A stretch of 64,000 bases of DNA from Palsa-295 sp963785585 (lineage in GTDB: Bacteria > Acidobacteriota > Terriglobia > Acidiferrales > UBA7541), in assembly GCA_963785585.1 (NCBI GenBank), contig CAWAVW010000001.1, positions 186,001 to 250,000 of the forward strand. Reading direction: 5' to 3'. The translations under genes were made by a program, and so were the position numbers. The notes under the pieces are model-generated. The model was not told the DNA's origin. It worked only from the letters and a program-made list of their open reading frames with translations, and ran no database searches. Of the stretch, positions 46,206 through 54,580 are shown piece after piece; the first letter of the stretch is position 1; each line of letters opens with the position of its first letter.

Positions 46206-46693
46206 CGTGCCTCCTTGGAAAATTGCGCCATCCGCTTCTCCACTTCCTCTGCCGTCAACACTTCCAGCACTGTGCACAGCGCCCACACATGTCCAAACGG
46301 ATCTCGCACCCATCCGTAACGGTCTCCCCAAAACATATCCATCGGCGGCATCACCGGCACCGCTCCCGCATCGATCGCCCGCTTGTACGCAGGATCGACG
46401 CTCGGCACTCCAATCTGAAATACGCACGTCGAACCGCCGAGCGTCTCCGGCGACCCAAGCTGATTCCCTTCCATTTTCTTTTCGCGGAATCCGCGTTCCT
46501 CCGTCGAAATCTGAATCAACGACGACCACACCTTTGCGTGAATATGCTCTCCCGCTCCGCTCGGTGACGGAGAACGAAACAAAATCTGCGCCCCAAACGC
46601 GCGCGTATAAAAATCCACCGCCTTCGCCGCGTCCGAAACCACCAGATGCGGCACAATCACTCCCGCCTGCGGAACCGAACCCTCAATCGCCAT
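46202..46693 (-). CDS. VOC-superfamily protein (glyoxalase/bleomycin-resistance, PhnB-like)
   Basis: 163 residues. The paired beta-alpha-beta-beta-beta units are visible: VIVPHLVVSDAAKAVDFYTRAFGA (split, about 12-35) and a second unit ending DRYGWVRDPFGHVWALCT (about 120-138), the usual PhnB/YaeR ending. Metal-binding His/Glu are partly preserved. Starts one base after the ArsR stop. VOC genes beside ArsR regulators are frequent and often encode stress or resistance proteins; the substrate is unknown. Confidence 0.87.
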   Translation of the reverse strand: MAIEGSVPQAGVIVPHLVVSDAAKAVDFYTRAFGAQILFRSPSPSGAGEHIHAKVWSSLIQISTEERGFREKKMEGNQLGSPETLGGSTCVFQIGVPSVDPAYKRAIDAGAVPVMPPMDMFWGDRYGWVRDPFGHVWALCTVLEVLTAEEVEKRMAQFSKEAR

Positions 46694-47092
46694 CTATTTC
46701 CTCCGTCGCTTCCCGGGCCGCCTCGGTTGCGAAGGCGGCTTCGCCTGCGCTTCGCGCTCCCGCACGCCGGGAACTTCCACGAACGCCCACGCGTGGCCCG
46801 ACACATCGAAAAAGCGCCGGTAGCGGTTCGTCCAGTCAAACAGCGCCGCGAGCGGCTCCGGCGTCAGCGAGTACCTGCGCTCCCGTCGTAACCGCGTCGC
46901 CCGCACCAGACGCGCCTCGCGCAGTTCCCGCAAATGCTGCGACACCGCCGGCTGCGAAATCGAAAACGAAGCCGTCAGCTCTCCCACCGACCGCTCTCCG
47001 GCGGAAAGAATATCCAGGATGGCTCGCCGCGTCGGATCGGCCACCGCCCGGAACACCGCCGCGTCCCTCGACCGCGTTTTTCCCATAAGCAT
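46694..47092 (-). CDS. ArsR-family transcriptional regulator
   Basis: 132 residues from ATG 47092, or 130 from ATG 47086. Winged helix with FRAVADPTRRAILDILSAGE (split, about 14-33), SISQPAVSQHLRELREA (about 43-59) as the recognition helix, and a wing RERRYSL. The usual ArsR metal-site ELCVCDL Cys pair is absent, so it belongs to the non-metal branch common with VOC/SRPBCC genes. A palindrome covers its start codon. First gene of a three-gene minus-strand operon. Confidence 0.9.
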   Translation of the reverse strand: MLMGKTRSRDAAVFRAVADPTRRAILDILSAGERSVGELTASFSISQPAVSQHLRELREARLVRATRLRRERRYSLTPEPLAALFDWTNRYRRFFDVSGHAWAFVEVPGVREREAQAKPPSQPRRPGKRRRK

Positions 47093-47100
47093 TTGCTTAT
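47085..47100. promoter_or_regulatory. Perfect palindrome, candidate ArsR operator over the start codon
   Basis: ATAAGCA-TT-TGCTTAT: seven-base perfect halves with a two-base centre, spanning both candidate ATGs of the ArsR gene on the minus strand and abutting AT-rich sequence (ACATAT/TATAAG on the minus strand) that could be the -10. This matches the form of known ArsR-family operators and implies autorepression of a leaderless message. Confidence 0.65.
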
Positions 47101-47240
47101 ATGTTGCACGGCGTTGGCGCGCGTGTCCAGCGGATTCTGTCGCACTTCACCGCGTTGGCCTTGCCGCCGCATGGCTCAACGCGCCCCGCATCCCTTGAAA
47201 CATTTCCCCAGCCTTGCGAAACTGAATTGCCCCATTCGCA

Positions 47241-49043
47241 ATGATCATCCTCGGCCTCAACGCCTATCACGCCAACGCCTCCGCCGCCATCGTCGCGGAC
47301 GGCCGCCTGCTCGCCGCCGTCGAGGAAGAGCGCCTGAACCGCGTGAAATACGCCGCCGGGCTGCCCAAACTCGCCATCGAATATTGCCTCGCCCAGGCCG
47401 GCGTAAAACTTTCCGAAGTCGATCACATCGCCATCCCCCGCAATCCCTGGGCGCGCCTCGGCACCAAACTCCGCTTCGCCGCGCGCATGCCGCGCTTCGC
47501 GCTCGACCGCGCCCGCGTGATGCGGCGCTTCGCCGGCATTCACGACGATCTCGCCCACGCTTTCGAAATAGACCCCATCTCGATCCGCGCGAAATTCCAC
47601 CGCATCGAACATCACACCGCGCATCTCGCCAGCGCCTATTTCGTTTCTCCGTTCGATCGCGCCGCCGTGCTTTCCGCCGACGGCCTCGGCGATTTCGCCA
47701 GCTCCATGTGGGCTCTCGGCAACGGTCCGAAGATGTCCGCGCTCGGCGAAGTCACCTTTCCTCATTCGCTCGGCATGTTCTACACCGCGCTCACCCAGTA
47801 CATCGGCTTCTGGAAATTTGGCGACGAATACAAAGTCATGGGCATGGCCGCCTACGGCAAGCCCGAATTCCTCGAAGAATTTCGCCGCATCGTGTACGTA
47901 GACGCGCCGCTTTCCTTCCAGCTCGGCCTCGACTACTTCACTCACCAGAATCAAGGCGCGGACATGACCTGGCGCGACGCCAATCAAACGCCCGTCATCG
48001 GCCGCCTTTTTTCCGACCATCTCGAAAAACGCCTCGGCCCGGCGCGCAAACCGGACGCTCCCCTGGAGCAACGCCACTACAATCTCGCGGCAAGCATGCA
48101 GGCGGCGATCGAAGAAGTCCTCGCCGCCCACTGGTCCGCCCTCGCCGAAAAAACAAAACAGAAAAATCTTTGCCTCGCCGGCGGAGTGGCCTTCAACTGC
48201 GTTGCCAACGGAACCATCTTCGACCGCTCGCCCTTTGAAAATGTGTACGTGCAGCCCGCCGCCGGTGACGCGGGCCTGTCGGTCGGCGCCGCTTTCGCCG
48301 TCCAGCATCAAATCCTCGGCAAGCCGCGGGAATTTGTCATGGACCACGCCGCATGGGGGCCGGGATATTCCGTCGAGGAAATGCGCTCCGCCGTCGATCG
48401 CTCCTACGGCTCAAGCGAAGACGTCGCCATCGAAGAACTCGACGAAGATGCGCTCGTCCGCGCCACCGCCCGGCACATCGCCGACGGAAAAATTCTGGGC
48501 TGGTATCAGGGACGCTCCGAATGGGGACCGCGCGCCCTCGGCCAGCGCAGCATTGTTGCTGACCCGCGCCGTCCCGAAATGAAAGACATTCTGAATCGCC
48601 GCATCAAGCACCGCGAAACCTTCCGCCCGTTCGCGCCTTCCATTCTCGAAGAAGCCACCGGCGAATTTTTCGAAAAAACTCATCCCTCGCCGTTCATGAC
48701 CTTCGCCTACAGCGTCCGCCCCGAAAAGCGCGGCATCATTCCCGCGCCCACGCACGTGGACGGCACCGCCCGCCTGCAAACCGTCAGCCGCACCGCCAAC
48801 CCGCTCTACTGGAAATTGATTCGCGCCTTCGGCGACATTACCGGCGTCCCGGTCGTCCTCAACACATCGTTCAACGACAACGAACCGATCGTCTGCCGCC
48901 CCGAAGAAGCTCTCGAATGTTTCCGCCGCACACAGATGGACGTCCTCGTCCTCGGCAAATTTATTCTCGAAAGAAAATCCGTCCCCGCAAACCAATCCGC
49001 GCCATCCGAAACCATCCCGGCCGCGCCCCGGCGCTCCCCCTAG
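47241..49043 (+). CDS. Carbamoyltransferase, NodU/NovN/TobZ family, copy 2
   Basis: 600 residues. The N-terminal strand MIILGLNAYHANASAAIV starts at the ATG; HHTAH near 124-128 is the HHxxH metal site; CLAGGVAFNCVANG near 311 and GWYQGRSEWGPRALGQRSIV near 415 are the standard signatures, with NTSFND near 541. The sequence is clearly different from copy 1, so not a tandem duplicate; two carbamoylation sites or two sugars are likely. It opens the second glycan block, divergent from the ArsR operon with a 148-base gap. Confidence 0.92.
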   Translation: MIILGLNAYHANASAAIVADGRLLAAVEEERLNRVKYAAGLPKLAIEYCLAQAGVKLSEVDHIAIPRNPWARLGTKLRFAARMPRFALDRARVMRRFAGIHDDLAHAFEIDPISIRAKFHRIEHHTAHLASAYFVSPFDRAAVLSADGLGDFASSMWALGNGPKMSALGEVTFPHSLGMFYTALTQYIGFWKFGDEYKVMGMAAYGKPEFLEEFRRIVYVDAPLSFQLGLDYFTHQNQGADMTWRDANQTPVIGRLFSDHLEKRLGPARKPDAPLEQRHYNLAASMQAAIEEVLAAHWSALAEKTKQKNLCLAGGVAFNCVANGTIFDRSPFENVYVQPAAGDAGLSVGAAFAVQHQILGKPREFVMDHAAWGPGYSVEEMRSAVDRSYGSSEDVAIEELDEDALVRATARHIADGKILGWYQGRSEWGPRALGQRSIVADPRRPEMKDILNRRIKHRETFRPFAPSILEEATGEFFEKTHPSPFMTFAYSVRPEKRGIIPAPTHVDGTARLQTVSRTANPLYWKLIRAFGDITGVPVVLNTSFNDNEPIVCRPEEALECFRRTQMDVLVLGKFILERKSVPANQSAPSETIPAAPRRSP

Positions 49044-49059
49044 CGCCCCGCCGAATCGC

Positions 49060-50292
49060 ATGCACATCCTGCTCCTGAACGAATATTACCCGCCCGACAC
49101 TTCCGCCACCGCCAAGATGGCCGTGCAGGTCGCCGAAACTCTTGCCCGGACGCACCAGGTCACCGTCGTCGCCGGGCGCCCGTCCTACGATCCCGACGAA
49201 ACATATCCGTATCACTTGCTGCAACGCCGCACGCGCAACGGCGTCCACATTGAATGCGTCGGCTCCTCCGCCTATCCGCGCCATCAAATGCGCCGTCGCA
49301 TCTCGAATTATCTTTCGTATCTCGCCCTCGCCGTTCCGCGCGCGCTCGCTCTCAACCCAGACGTCGTCCTCGCCATGACCGATCCTCCCGTCGCCGGAAT
49401 CGCCGGTGCATTCATCGCCCGCCTCGCCGGAAAACCGTTCGTCTACAACATTCGAGACATGTATCCGGACATGGCCGTCGGCGGAAACATCGTCCGCCCG
49501 AGCGCCTGGGTGCGGCACTGGGAAAAAATGCACCGCCGCGCGCTACGGCAAGCCGCCTGTGTGATCGTCCTCGGCGACGACATGCGCGATCGCATCATCG
49601 CCAAGGGAATCTCGCCCGAGCGCGTCGTCATCATTCGCGACGGCGCCACGTTTCCAGCCTCGCTCCCTTCGCCTTCCGATCCCATCGTTCAGGAAATTCG
49701 TTCCGGTTTTCCGTTCGTCGCGCTGCACGCCGGAAATCTCGGCTTCTACGGCGCGTGGGATACCCTTCTCAAAGCCGCCGAAATTCTGCGCAACGAAAAC
49801 TCCGGCCTGGTGTTCATAGGCGACGGTGCCAACCGCGCCCGCCTGGAATCCGCCGCCGCGGCTGCCAACGCAACCAACGTGAAATTCTTGCCGTTTCGGC
49901 CATTCGAGCAGGTTCAGCACGTGATGATGGCGGGCGACGTGCATATCGTCACCATACGTCGCGGTTTGGAGGGTGTCGTCGTCCCCAGCAAGCTCTATGG
50001 CATTCTCGCCGCTGGCCGCCCGGTTCTCGCTGTCGCCGACGCCAAGTCCGACGCCGCCCGGATCGTCCTTAAATCCGGCTGCGGCGTCGCCGCCGATCCG
50101 GACGACCCGTCGGCCGTGGCCGCCGCGCTCCGCGAGCTTCGCAGCCAGCCCGAACGCCTTTCCGAAATGGGACGCCGCGCGCGAGCAACCGCTGAAAAAT
50201 ATGCTAAAGTTGACGAGCTCAATAAGTTCCCTGTAATCATAGAAAACGCCATACAAAACGCAGGCCCTGGAGGCCGTCATCTGGGATCATAA
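49060..50292 (+). CDS. Glycosyltransferase family 4, WbuB/WcaI-like
   Basis: 410 residues. LLNEYYPPDTSATAKMAVQVA (split, about 4-24) and GRPSYDP near 44 are characteristic of the WbuB group, which adds amino-sugars or fucosamine-type residues in O-antigens. The C-terminal donor half has AGNLGFYGAWDTLLKAAEI near 226 and VPSKLYGILAAGRPVLAVAD near 309. Its last 14 bases overlap the proposed start of the epimerase gene. Confidence 0.87.
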   Translation: MHILLLNEYYPPDTSATAKMAVQVAETLARTHQVTVVAGRPSYDPDETYPYHLLQRRTRNGVHIECVGSSAYPRHQMRRRISNYLSYLALAVPRALALNPDVVLAMTDPPVAGIAGAFIARLAGKPFVYNIRDMYPDMAVGGNIVRPSAWVRHWEKMHRRALRQAACVIVLGDDMRDRIIAKGISPERVVIIRDGATFPASLPSPSDPIVQEIRSGFPFVALHAGNLGFYGAWDTLLKAAEILRNENSGLVFIGDGANRARLESAAAAANATNVKFLPFRPFEQVQHVMMAGDVHIVTIRRGLEGVVVPSKLYGILAAGRPVLAVADAKSDAARIVLKSGCGVAADPDDPSAVAAALRELRSQPERLSEMGRRARATAEKYAKVDELNKFPVIIENAIQNAGPGGRHLGS

Positions 50293-51292
50293 GAAGGTAT
50301 TCGTTACGGGCGGTGCTTCCTTTATCGGCTCGCACCTCGTCGATGCGCTCGTGTCGCGCGGCGCCAAAGTTCATGTTGTGGACGACCTGACCAGCGGTCG
50401 CCTCGAAAATATCGAAGGCCATATCAAGTCCGGCAAGGTCACTTTCGTCCACGCCGACCTCCGCGAACCCGGCGTCACCCGCAAAGCCATGGAAGGTACT
50501 CAGGTGGTCTTCCACCTGGCCGCCGATCATGGCGGTCGCGGCTACGTCGATCTGCATCAGGCTGGCCCTGCTTCCAATCTCTTCCTCGACGGCCTCATTT
50601 TCTGGGAAGCCGTTCGTGCCAAAGTGGAAAAGGTCTGTTACGCCTCCTCCGGCTGCGTGTACCCCAACTACATGCAGACAGACACCACCAAGGAACTCTA
50701 TCTTCGCGAAGAAGACGTCAAGCCGCCCCATGACGCGGACAATCTCTACGGCTGGGCCAAGCTGATGGCCGAGCTCACTCTGCAGGCCTACCATCGCGAA
50801 CACGGCCTCGGCGCCGCTTCCTGCCGCTATTTCACCGTGTACGGCCCGCGCGGCGTTGAGAATCACGCCGTCATCGCCATGATCGCCCGCGCCTTCATCG
50901 GACAAAACCCATTCGAAGTCTGGGGCAACGGCCAGCAGATCCGCAATTGGACCTACGTGGACGACATCGTCAGCGGCACCATCCTCGCCGCCGAAAAGAT
51001 CAACGACGGCACGGCCGTCAACCTCGGCACCATGGAGCGCATCCGCGTGATCGACGCCGCCCGCATGGCTCTCGAATTCGCCGGGCAAAAAGCCGAAATC
51101 AAGCTCCGCATGGATATGCCCACCGGTCCCGCCAATCGTGTCGCCGATAACGCTCTTGCGAAGAAGCTCCTCGGCTGGGAACCCAAGACCAACTTCCGCG
51201 ATGGCATGCGCAAGACGATGGATTGGTATTACGCATCCAAGAAAAAAGAAGAGGTCAGCGGCATTCTTGAATCCATGCTGACCGGCCGTTAA
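50279..51292 (+). CDS. GDP-mannose 3,5-epimerase-like SDR, apparent non-canonical start
   Basis: About 337 residues. The Rossmann motif VTGGASFIGSHL lies at 50303-50338, upstream of the first in-frame GTG (50351), so the gene must start earlier. No in-frame ATG, GTG or TTG exists between the stop at 50240 and the motif. The best fit is ATC 50279, with GGAGG at 50269-50273 five bases before; CTG 50267 is an alternative. HLAADHGGRGY, SSGCVYP (catalytic-type Cys) and YGWAK mirror GDP-mannose 3,5-epimerase. Would supply a galactose-series or modified sugar nucleotide. Family assignment good, exact reaction inferred. Confidence 0.78.
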   Translation: MWDHKKVFVTGGASFIGSHLVDALVSRGAKVHVVDDLTSGRLENIEGHIKSGKVTFVHADLREPGVTRKAMEGTQVVFHLAADHGGRGYVDLHQAGPASNLFLDGLIFWEAVRAKVEKVCYASSGCVYPNYMQTDTTKELYLREEDVKPPHDADNLYGWAKLMAELTLQAYHREHGLGAASCRYFTVYGPRGVENHAVIAMIARAFIGQNPFEVWGNGQQIRNWTYVDDIVSGTILAAEKINDGTAVNLGTMERIRVIDAARMALEFAGQKAEIKLRMDMPTGPANRVADNALAKKLLGWEPKTNFRDGMRKTMDWYYASKKKEEVSGILESMLTGR

Positions 51293-51327
51293 ATTCAAGC
51301 GGCCTTTCGTTCGGAGCCTGTAAGGTC

Positions 51328-52392
51328 ATGTCGATTCCTCGGGACCTGATTACTTTTTCCGTCGCGCTGTTGGCCTCGCTGGGGCTTACCGTACCCATTC
51401 GCCATCTCGCTTTGCGTTACGGCATGGTCGATCAGCCCGGCCCGCGAAAAGTTCACGTCAATCCCATTCCCCTTCTCGGCGGAATCGCCATTTACCTCGG
51501 CTTCGTCCTCGCCTTGCTCTTCACTATGCACGACGCGCCGATGCAGCAGATTCTCGGCATCCTCGCCGGTGCTACGCTGCTCGCTTTCGTGGGCTTTCTC
51601 GATGACGGCGGCCTGCTCCATCACCAGGTAAAGCTCTTCATCGGAATGCCTGCCGCTGCTCTGTTCCTCGTCGCTTCGGGGATTCGCGCCCAACTCTTCT
51701 CCCCATTTTTTCCCGGGCCCTTCAGCACGATTCTCGACATCGGCTTCACGATCGTCTGGGTCGTCGGCATCACCGCCGCCTTCAGCATTCTCGATCACAT
51801 GGACGGCCTCTGCGCCGGCATTGCCGCCGTGGCCGCCGCGTTCTTCACCATTTCCGCCGGGATGAATGGCCAAACTCTCGTCCGCACACTCGGAGCCGCC
51901 ACGCTCGGCGCCGCCCTCGGTTTTCTCCGTTGGAATTTCAATCCCGCCAAAATCTTTATGGGCGATGGCGGCGCGATGTTTCTCGGCTTCCTCATGGCCA
52001 CGCTCGGCCTGAAAATCCGGCCGGATGGCGCCGAATTCCCCATTACATGGCTCATTCCCATTTTGATACTCGGCGTCCCTATCTTTGACACCACCCTCGT
52101 CTCTGTCTCTCGCGCCCGCAGAGGCCTGCTGCCCTTCACCTCACCCGGCAAAGACCACACCGCCCATCGCCTTTCGAATCTTGGCCACGGCCATCGCGGC
52201 GCGGTCCTCATCCTCTACGCCGCCGCCGTCGCTCTGGGCACCCTCTCGCTCTTCATCCAACGCCTTTCGCAAACCGCCTTGTACGCGATCGTCGGTGGCC
52301 TCGTCCTCGCCGCTATCGTTGCCATCCTTTACCTCGAGAATCTCCCTTACGAGCGCCAGGCAAAAGTCCCCAAGCCCTCTTCCGCCGTTTGA
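51328..52392 (+). CDS. WecA/MraY-like undecaprenyl-phosphate sugar-1-phosphate transferase
   Basis: 354 residues with about 10 helices. YGMVDQPGPRKVH (31-43) and PLLGGIAIYLG are the family start; GFLDDG (89-94) holds the paired metal-binding Asp; KIFMGDGGAMFLGFL near 209 and an HRLSNLGHGHRG loop near 276 are conserved. The usual NAxNxxDGxDG block is changed to SILDHMDGLCAG. It would start the lipid-linked glycan by loading the first sugar phosphate. TAAGGT is a modest ribosome site. Only initiating-type enzyme seen in the cluster. Confidence 0.87.
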   Translation: MSIPRDLITFSVALLASLGLTVPIRHLALRYGMVDQPGPRKVHVNPIPLLGGIAIYLGFVLALLFTMHDAPMQQILGILAGATLLAFVGFLDDGGLLHHQVKLFIGMPAAALFLVASGIRAQLFSPFFPGPFSTILDIGFTIVWVVGITAAFSILDHMDGLCAGIAAVAAAFFTISAGMNGQTLVRTLGAATLGAALGFLRWNFNPAKIFMGDGGAMFLGFLMATLGLKIRPDGAEFPITWLIPILILGVPIFDTTLVSVSRARRGLLPFTSPGKDHTAHRLSNLGHGHRGAVLILYAAAVALGTLSLFIQRLSQTALYAIVGGLVLAAIVAILYLENLPYERQAKVPKPSSAV

Positions 52393-52421
52393 TTTTCTCT
52401 TCTCATTCGCTCGTCTTGTTC

Positions 52422-52450
52422 TTGGGCCGCAATCCTTGCTGAGATATACT
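52422..52450 (+). promoter_or_regulatory. Candidate promoter upstream of the FAD oxidoreductase
   Basis: TTGGGC (52422-52427) and TATACT (52445-52450, 5 of 6) with an ideal 17-base spacer, 135 bases before the oxidoreductase ATG. The -35 matches only three of six. Confidence 0.35.
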
Positions 52451-52532
52451 TCTCGTCCGGTCTTTTGCCGGGAAGCGCTTTGGCACGTTCGCCTCGCGCG
52501 ATTCGTAAACCGCCTCGGCGCGGTTCTCCTTT

Positions 52533-52552
52533 AAATTATATTTTTATAATTT
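52533..52552. promoter_or_regulatory. AT-only palindrome before the FAD oxidoreductase
   Basis: AAATTATA-TTTT-TATAATTT: perfect eight-base halves around four T, all A/T in an otherwise GC-rich region. It contains TATAAT at 52545-52550 on the plus strand, so could be a promoter core combined with an operator, or a weak hairpin in the message. Confidence 0.5.
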
Positions 52553-52584
52553 TCCGCCCTCATAAGGACGACTGCGAACTCAAG

Positions 52585-53793
52585 ATGGCTTCGGCTTCAA
52601 ATTCAACACAACACGCGGCAACCCAACATCCTCCCGCGAACAACCAAAGCGTCGCCGTCGTCGGCGGTTCCGCTGCGGGCCTTCTCACCGCGTCCGTCCT
52701 CGCTCGAAAAGGCGTTCCCGTCCGCGTTTTCGAGCGCATCGAAAATCTGGAGCCTGCCGAACGCACTCTGATCGTCACCCATCGCATGCGCAATCTGCTC
52801 GGCCCCGCCGCCGAACACAGCATCGTTAATGAAATTCGCCGCTTTGAACTTTTCACCGACGGCCGCTTCGCCACGTTTCCGCTGAAAGACCCCGACCTCA
52901 TCATCGAGCGCCGCGCGCTCATCCAGGGCCTTGCCGACGAAGCCCGCAAAGCAGGCGCCAGCGTCGAACTCGGCCGCCGCTTCCATTCGCTGCATCCCAA
53001 CGGACGCGGCCTGGTAATGGAAGTCGAACGCACCAGCGACGGCTCGCGCGAGGAAGTCCGCGCCGCCACCATCGTCGGCAGTGACGGCGTCACCAGCCGC
53101 GTCGCCCGCGCCGCCGGATGGACGCCGCTCGAAACCGTCCCTCTGATGCAGGCCATCGTCAATCTGCCGAAAGATATGCCGCGCGACACCGCGCGCGTCT
53201 GGTTCGTCCCGCAGGACACTCCTTATTTCTACTGGCTGATTCCCGAATCGGCCACGCGCGGCGCCTTCGGCATCATCGGCGTCACCGGACCGGAAACCCG
53301 AAAACATCTGGAAAATTTTCTGGTGAAGAAAAATCTCGATCCCATCGAGTTTCAGGGCGCGCGCATTCCCGTATATAAACGCTGGATTCCGGTTCACCGC
53401 AAAGTCGGCAGCGGCTCGGTGTATCTCGTCGGCGACGCGGCGGCCCAGGTGAAAGTCACCACCATCGGCGGCACCGTCACCGGATTTCGAGGTGCTCTCG
53501 GCGTTGCCGAAGCGATTCTCAACGGCGGCATCAGCCGCGAGCTTCGCAGCCTTCGCCGCGAACTCGATCTCCATCTTCTGGTCCGCCGCTCGCTGCACGA
53601 TTTTCAGCAGCCCGATTACAGCCGTCTGGTGGACCTGCTCAACGATCCCGCGCGCCGCTCGCTCAGCGAATATTCCCGCGACGAAGCCTGGAAAATTCTC
53701 TGGCGCGTCTGCCTCAGCCAGCCGAAACTGATTCTGCTCGGCCTTCGCGGCTTGCTCGCTCGCAATAGTTCCTTTTCGCGTTCCACGACGTAA
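52585..53793 (+). CDS. FAD-dependent oxidoreductase (monooxygenase / geranylgeranyl-reductase type)
   Basis: 402 residues from ATG 52585. VAVVGGSAAGLLTASVLARKG (split, about 24-44) binds the ADP of FAD (a GxGxxG variant), GSDGVTSRVARAAG near 168 is the class-A DG motif, and YLVGDAAAQV near 281 the GD motif. An aromatic hydroxylase or a polyprenyl reductase acting on lipid carriers would both fit; the family resembles geranylgeranyl reductase-like proteins near envelope genes. Single-gene unit with its own upstream region. Confidence 0.82.
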   Translation: MASASNSTQHAATQHPPANNQSVAVVGGSAAGLLTASVLARKGVPVRVFERIENLEPAERTLIVTHRMRNLLGPAAEHSIVNEIRRFELFTDGRFATFPLKDPDLIIERRALIQGLADEARKAGASVELGRRFHSLHPNGRGLVMEVERTSDGSREEVRAATIVGSDGVTSRVARAAGWTPLETVPLMQAIVNLPKDMPRDTARVWFVPQDTPYFYWLIPESATRGAFGIIGVTGPETRKHLENFLVKKNLDPIEFQGARIPVYKRWIPVHRKVGSGSVYLVGDAAAQVKVTTIGGTVTGFRGALGVAEAILNGGISRELRSLRRELDLHLLVRRSLHDFQQPDYSRLVDLLNDPARRSLSEYSRDEAWKILWRVCLSQPKLILLGLRGLLARNSSFSRSTT

Positions 53794-53869
53794 TCCGTCG
53801 GAAATTGCGCGCTGGTCGAACTCTCGCGCCGCGCGCTCGGCCCGATATACACGTTCCGCACAGCCAAAC

Positions 53870-54529
53870 ATGGCGAACGCCGCAACCTCAAACCGCTCCT
53901 CGTCCCGCAAGGGAATCGCCGCGATCATTTTGCTGGTCGCGATCCTTCTCGCGATCCTTGCCGCTCGCGGCGCTGGACGCTGGCTCACGCGCCAGGATCC
54001 GCTTGCTCACACCGACGTCATCGTCGCCCTCAGCGGAGGCCTTCCCTATCGCGCCGAAGCCGCCGCCGCGCTCTACAAACAGGGCTACGCCCCGGAAGTG
54101 TGGATCAGCAAACCGGATGGACCGCAGGAAGACCTTGCCGCGCTCGGCATTCAATTTATCGGCGAAGAAGAGTACAACCGCGAAATCGCCGTCAAGCTGG
54201 GCGTCCCGCCCTCGGCGATCCAGATCCTTCCGGACCCGGTCATCAACACCGAGCAGGAAATCCTGGAAATTCCGCGCGAAATGCGGCGCACCGGCAAGCG
54301 CTCGGTGATCATCGTCACTTCGCCCGAACACACCCGCCGCGTGCGCGCTCTCTGGCGAAAACTGGCCGGCGATGATTTCACTCTGATCGTGCGCGTCGCG
54401 CCGGATGACCCGTTTGACGCCGATCACTGGTGGACCAACACCCGCGACACATTTTCCGTGGTGAGGGAATTTCTGGGGCTTACGAACGTCTGGCTCGGCC
54501 TTCCTGTGCGCCCTCACTCCGGAAACTAG
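53870..54529 (+). CDS. DUF218 / YdcF-SanA-like membrane protein
   Basis: 219 residues; one helix at about 15-33, then a periplasmic-facing domain with VIVALSGGLPYRAEAAAALYKQGYAP (split, about 49-75) and SVIIVTSPEHTRRVRALW near 144, the DUF218 pattern. Members such as ElyC and SanA act in envelope polysaccharide or peptidoglycan precursor maintenance, probably on undecaprenyl-linked intermediates. Follows the oxidoreductase by 76 bases and fits the envelope context. Confidence 0.87.
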   Translation: MANAATSNRSSSRKGIAAIILLVAILLAILAARGAGRWLTRQDPLAHTDVIVALSGGLPYRAEAAAALYKQGYAPEVWISKPDGPQEDLAALGIQFIGEEEYNREIAVKLGVPPSAIQILPDPVINTEQEILEIPREMRRTGKRSVIIVTSPEHTRRVRALWRKLAGDDFTLIVRVAPDDPFDADHWWTNTRDTFSVVREFLGLTNVWLGLPVRPHSGN

Positions 54530-54580
54530 CGAAGCGCACAGGAAAAGCCGCAACCCTGTTTCAACTCCCGAAGCTCGAAT

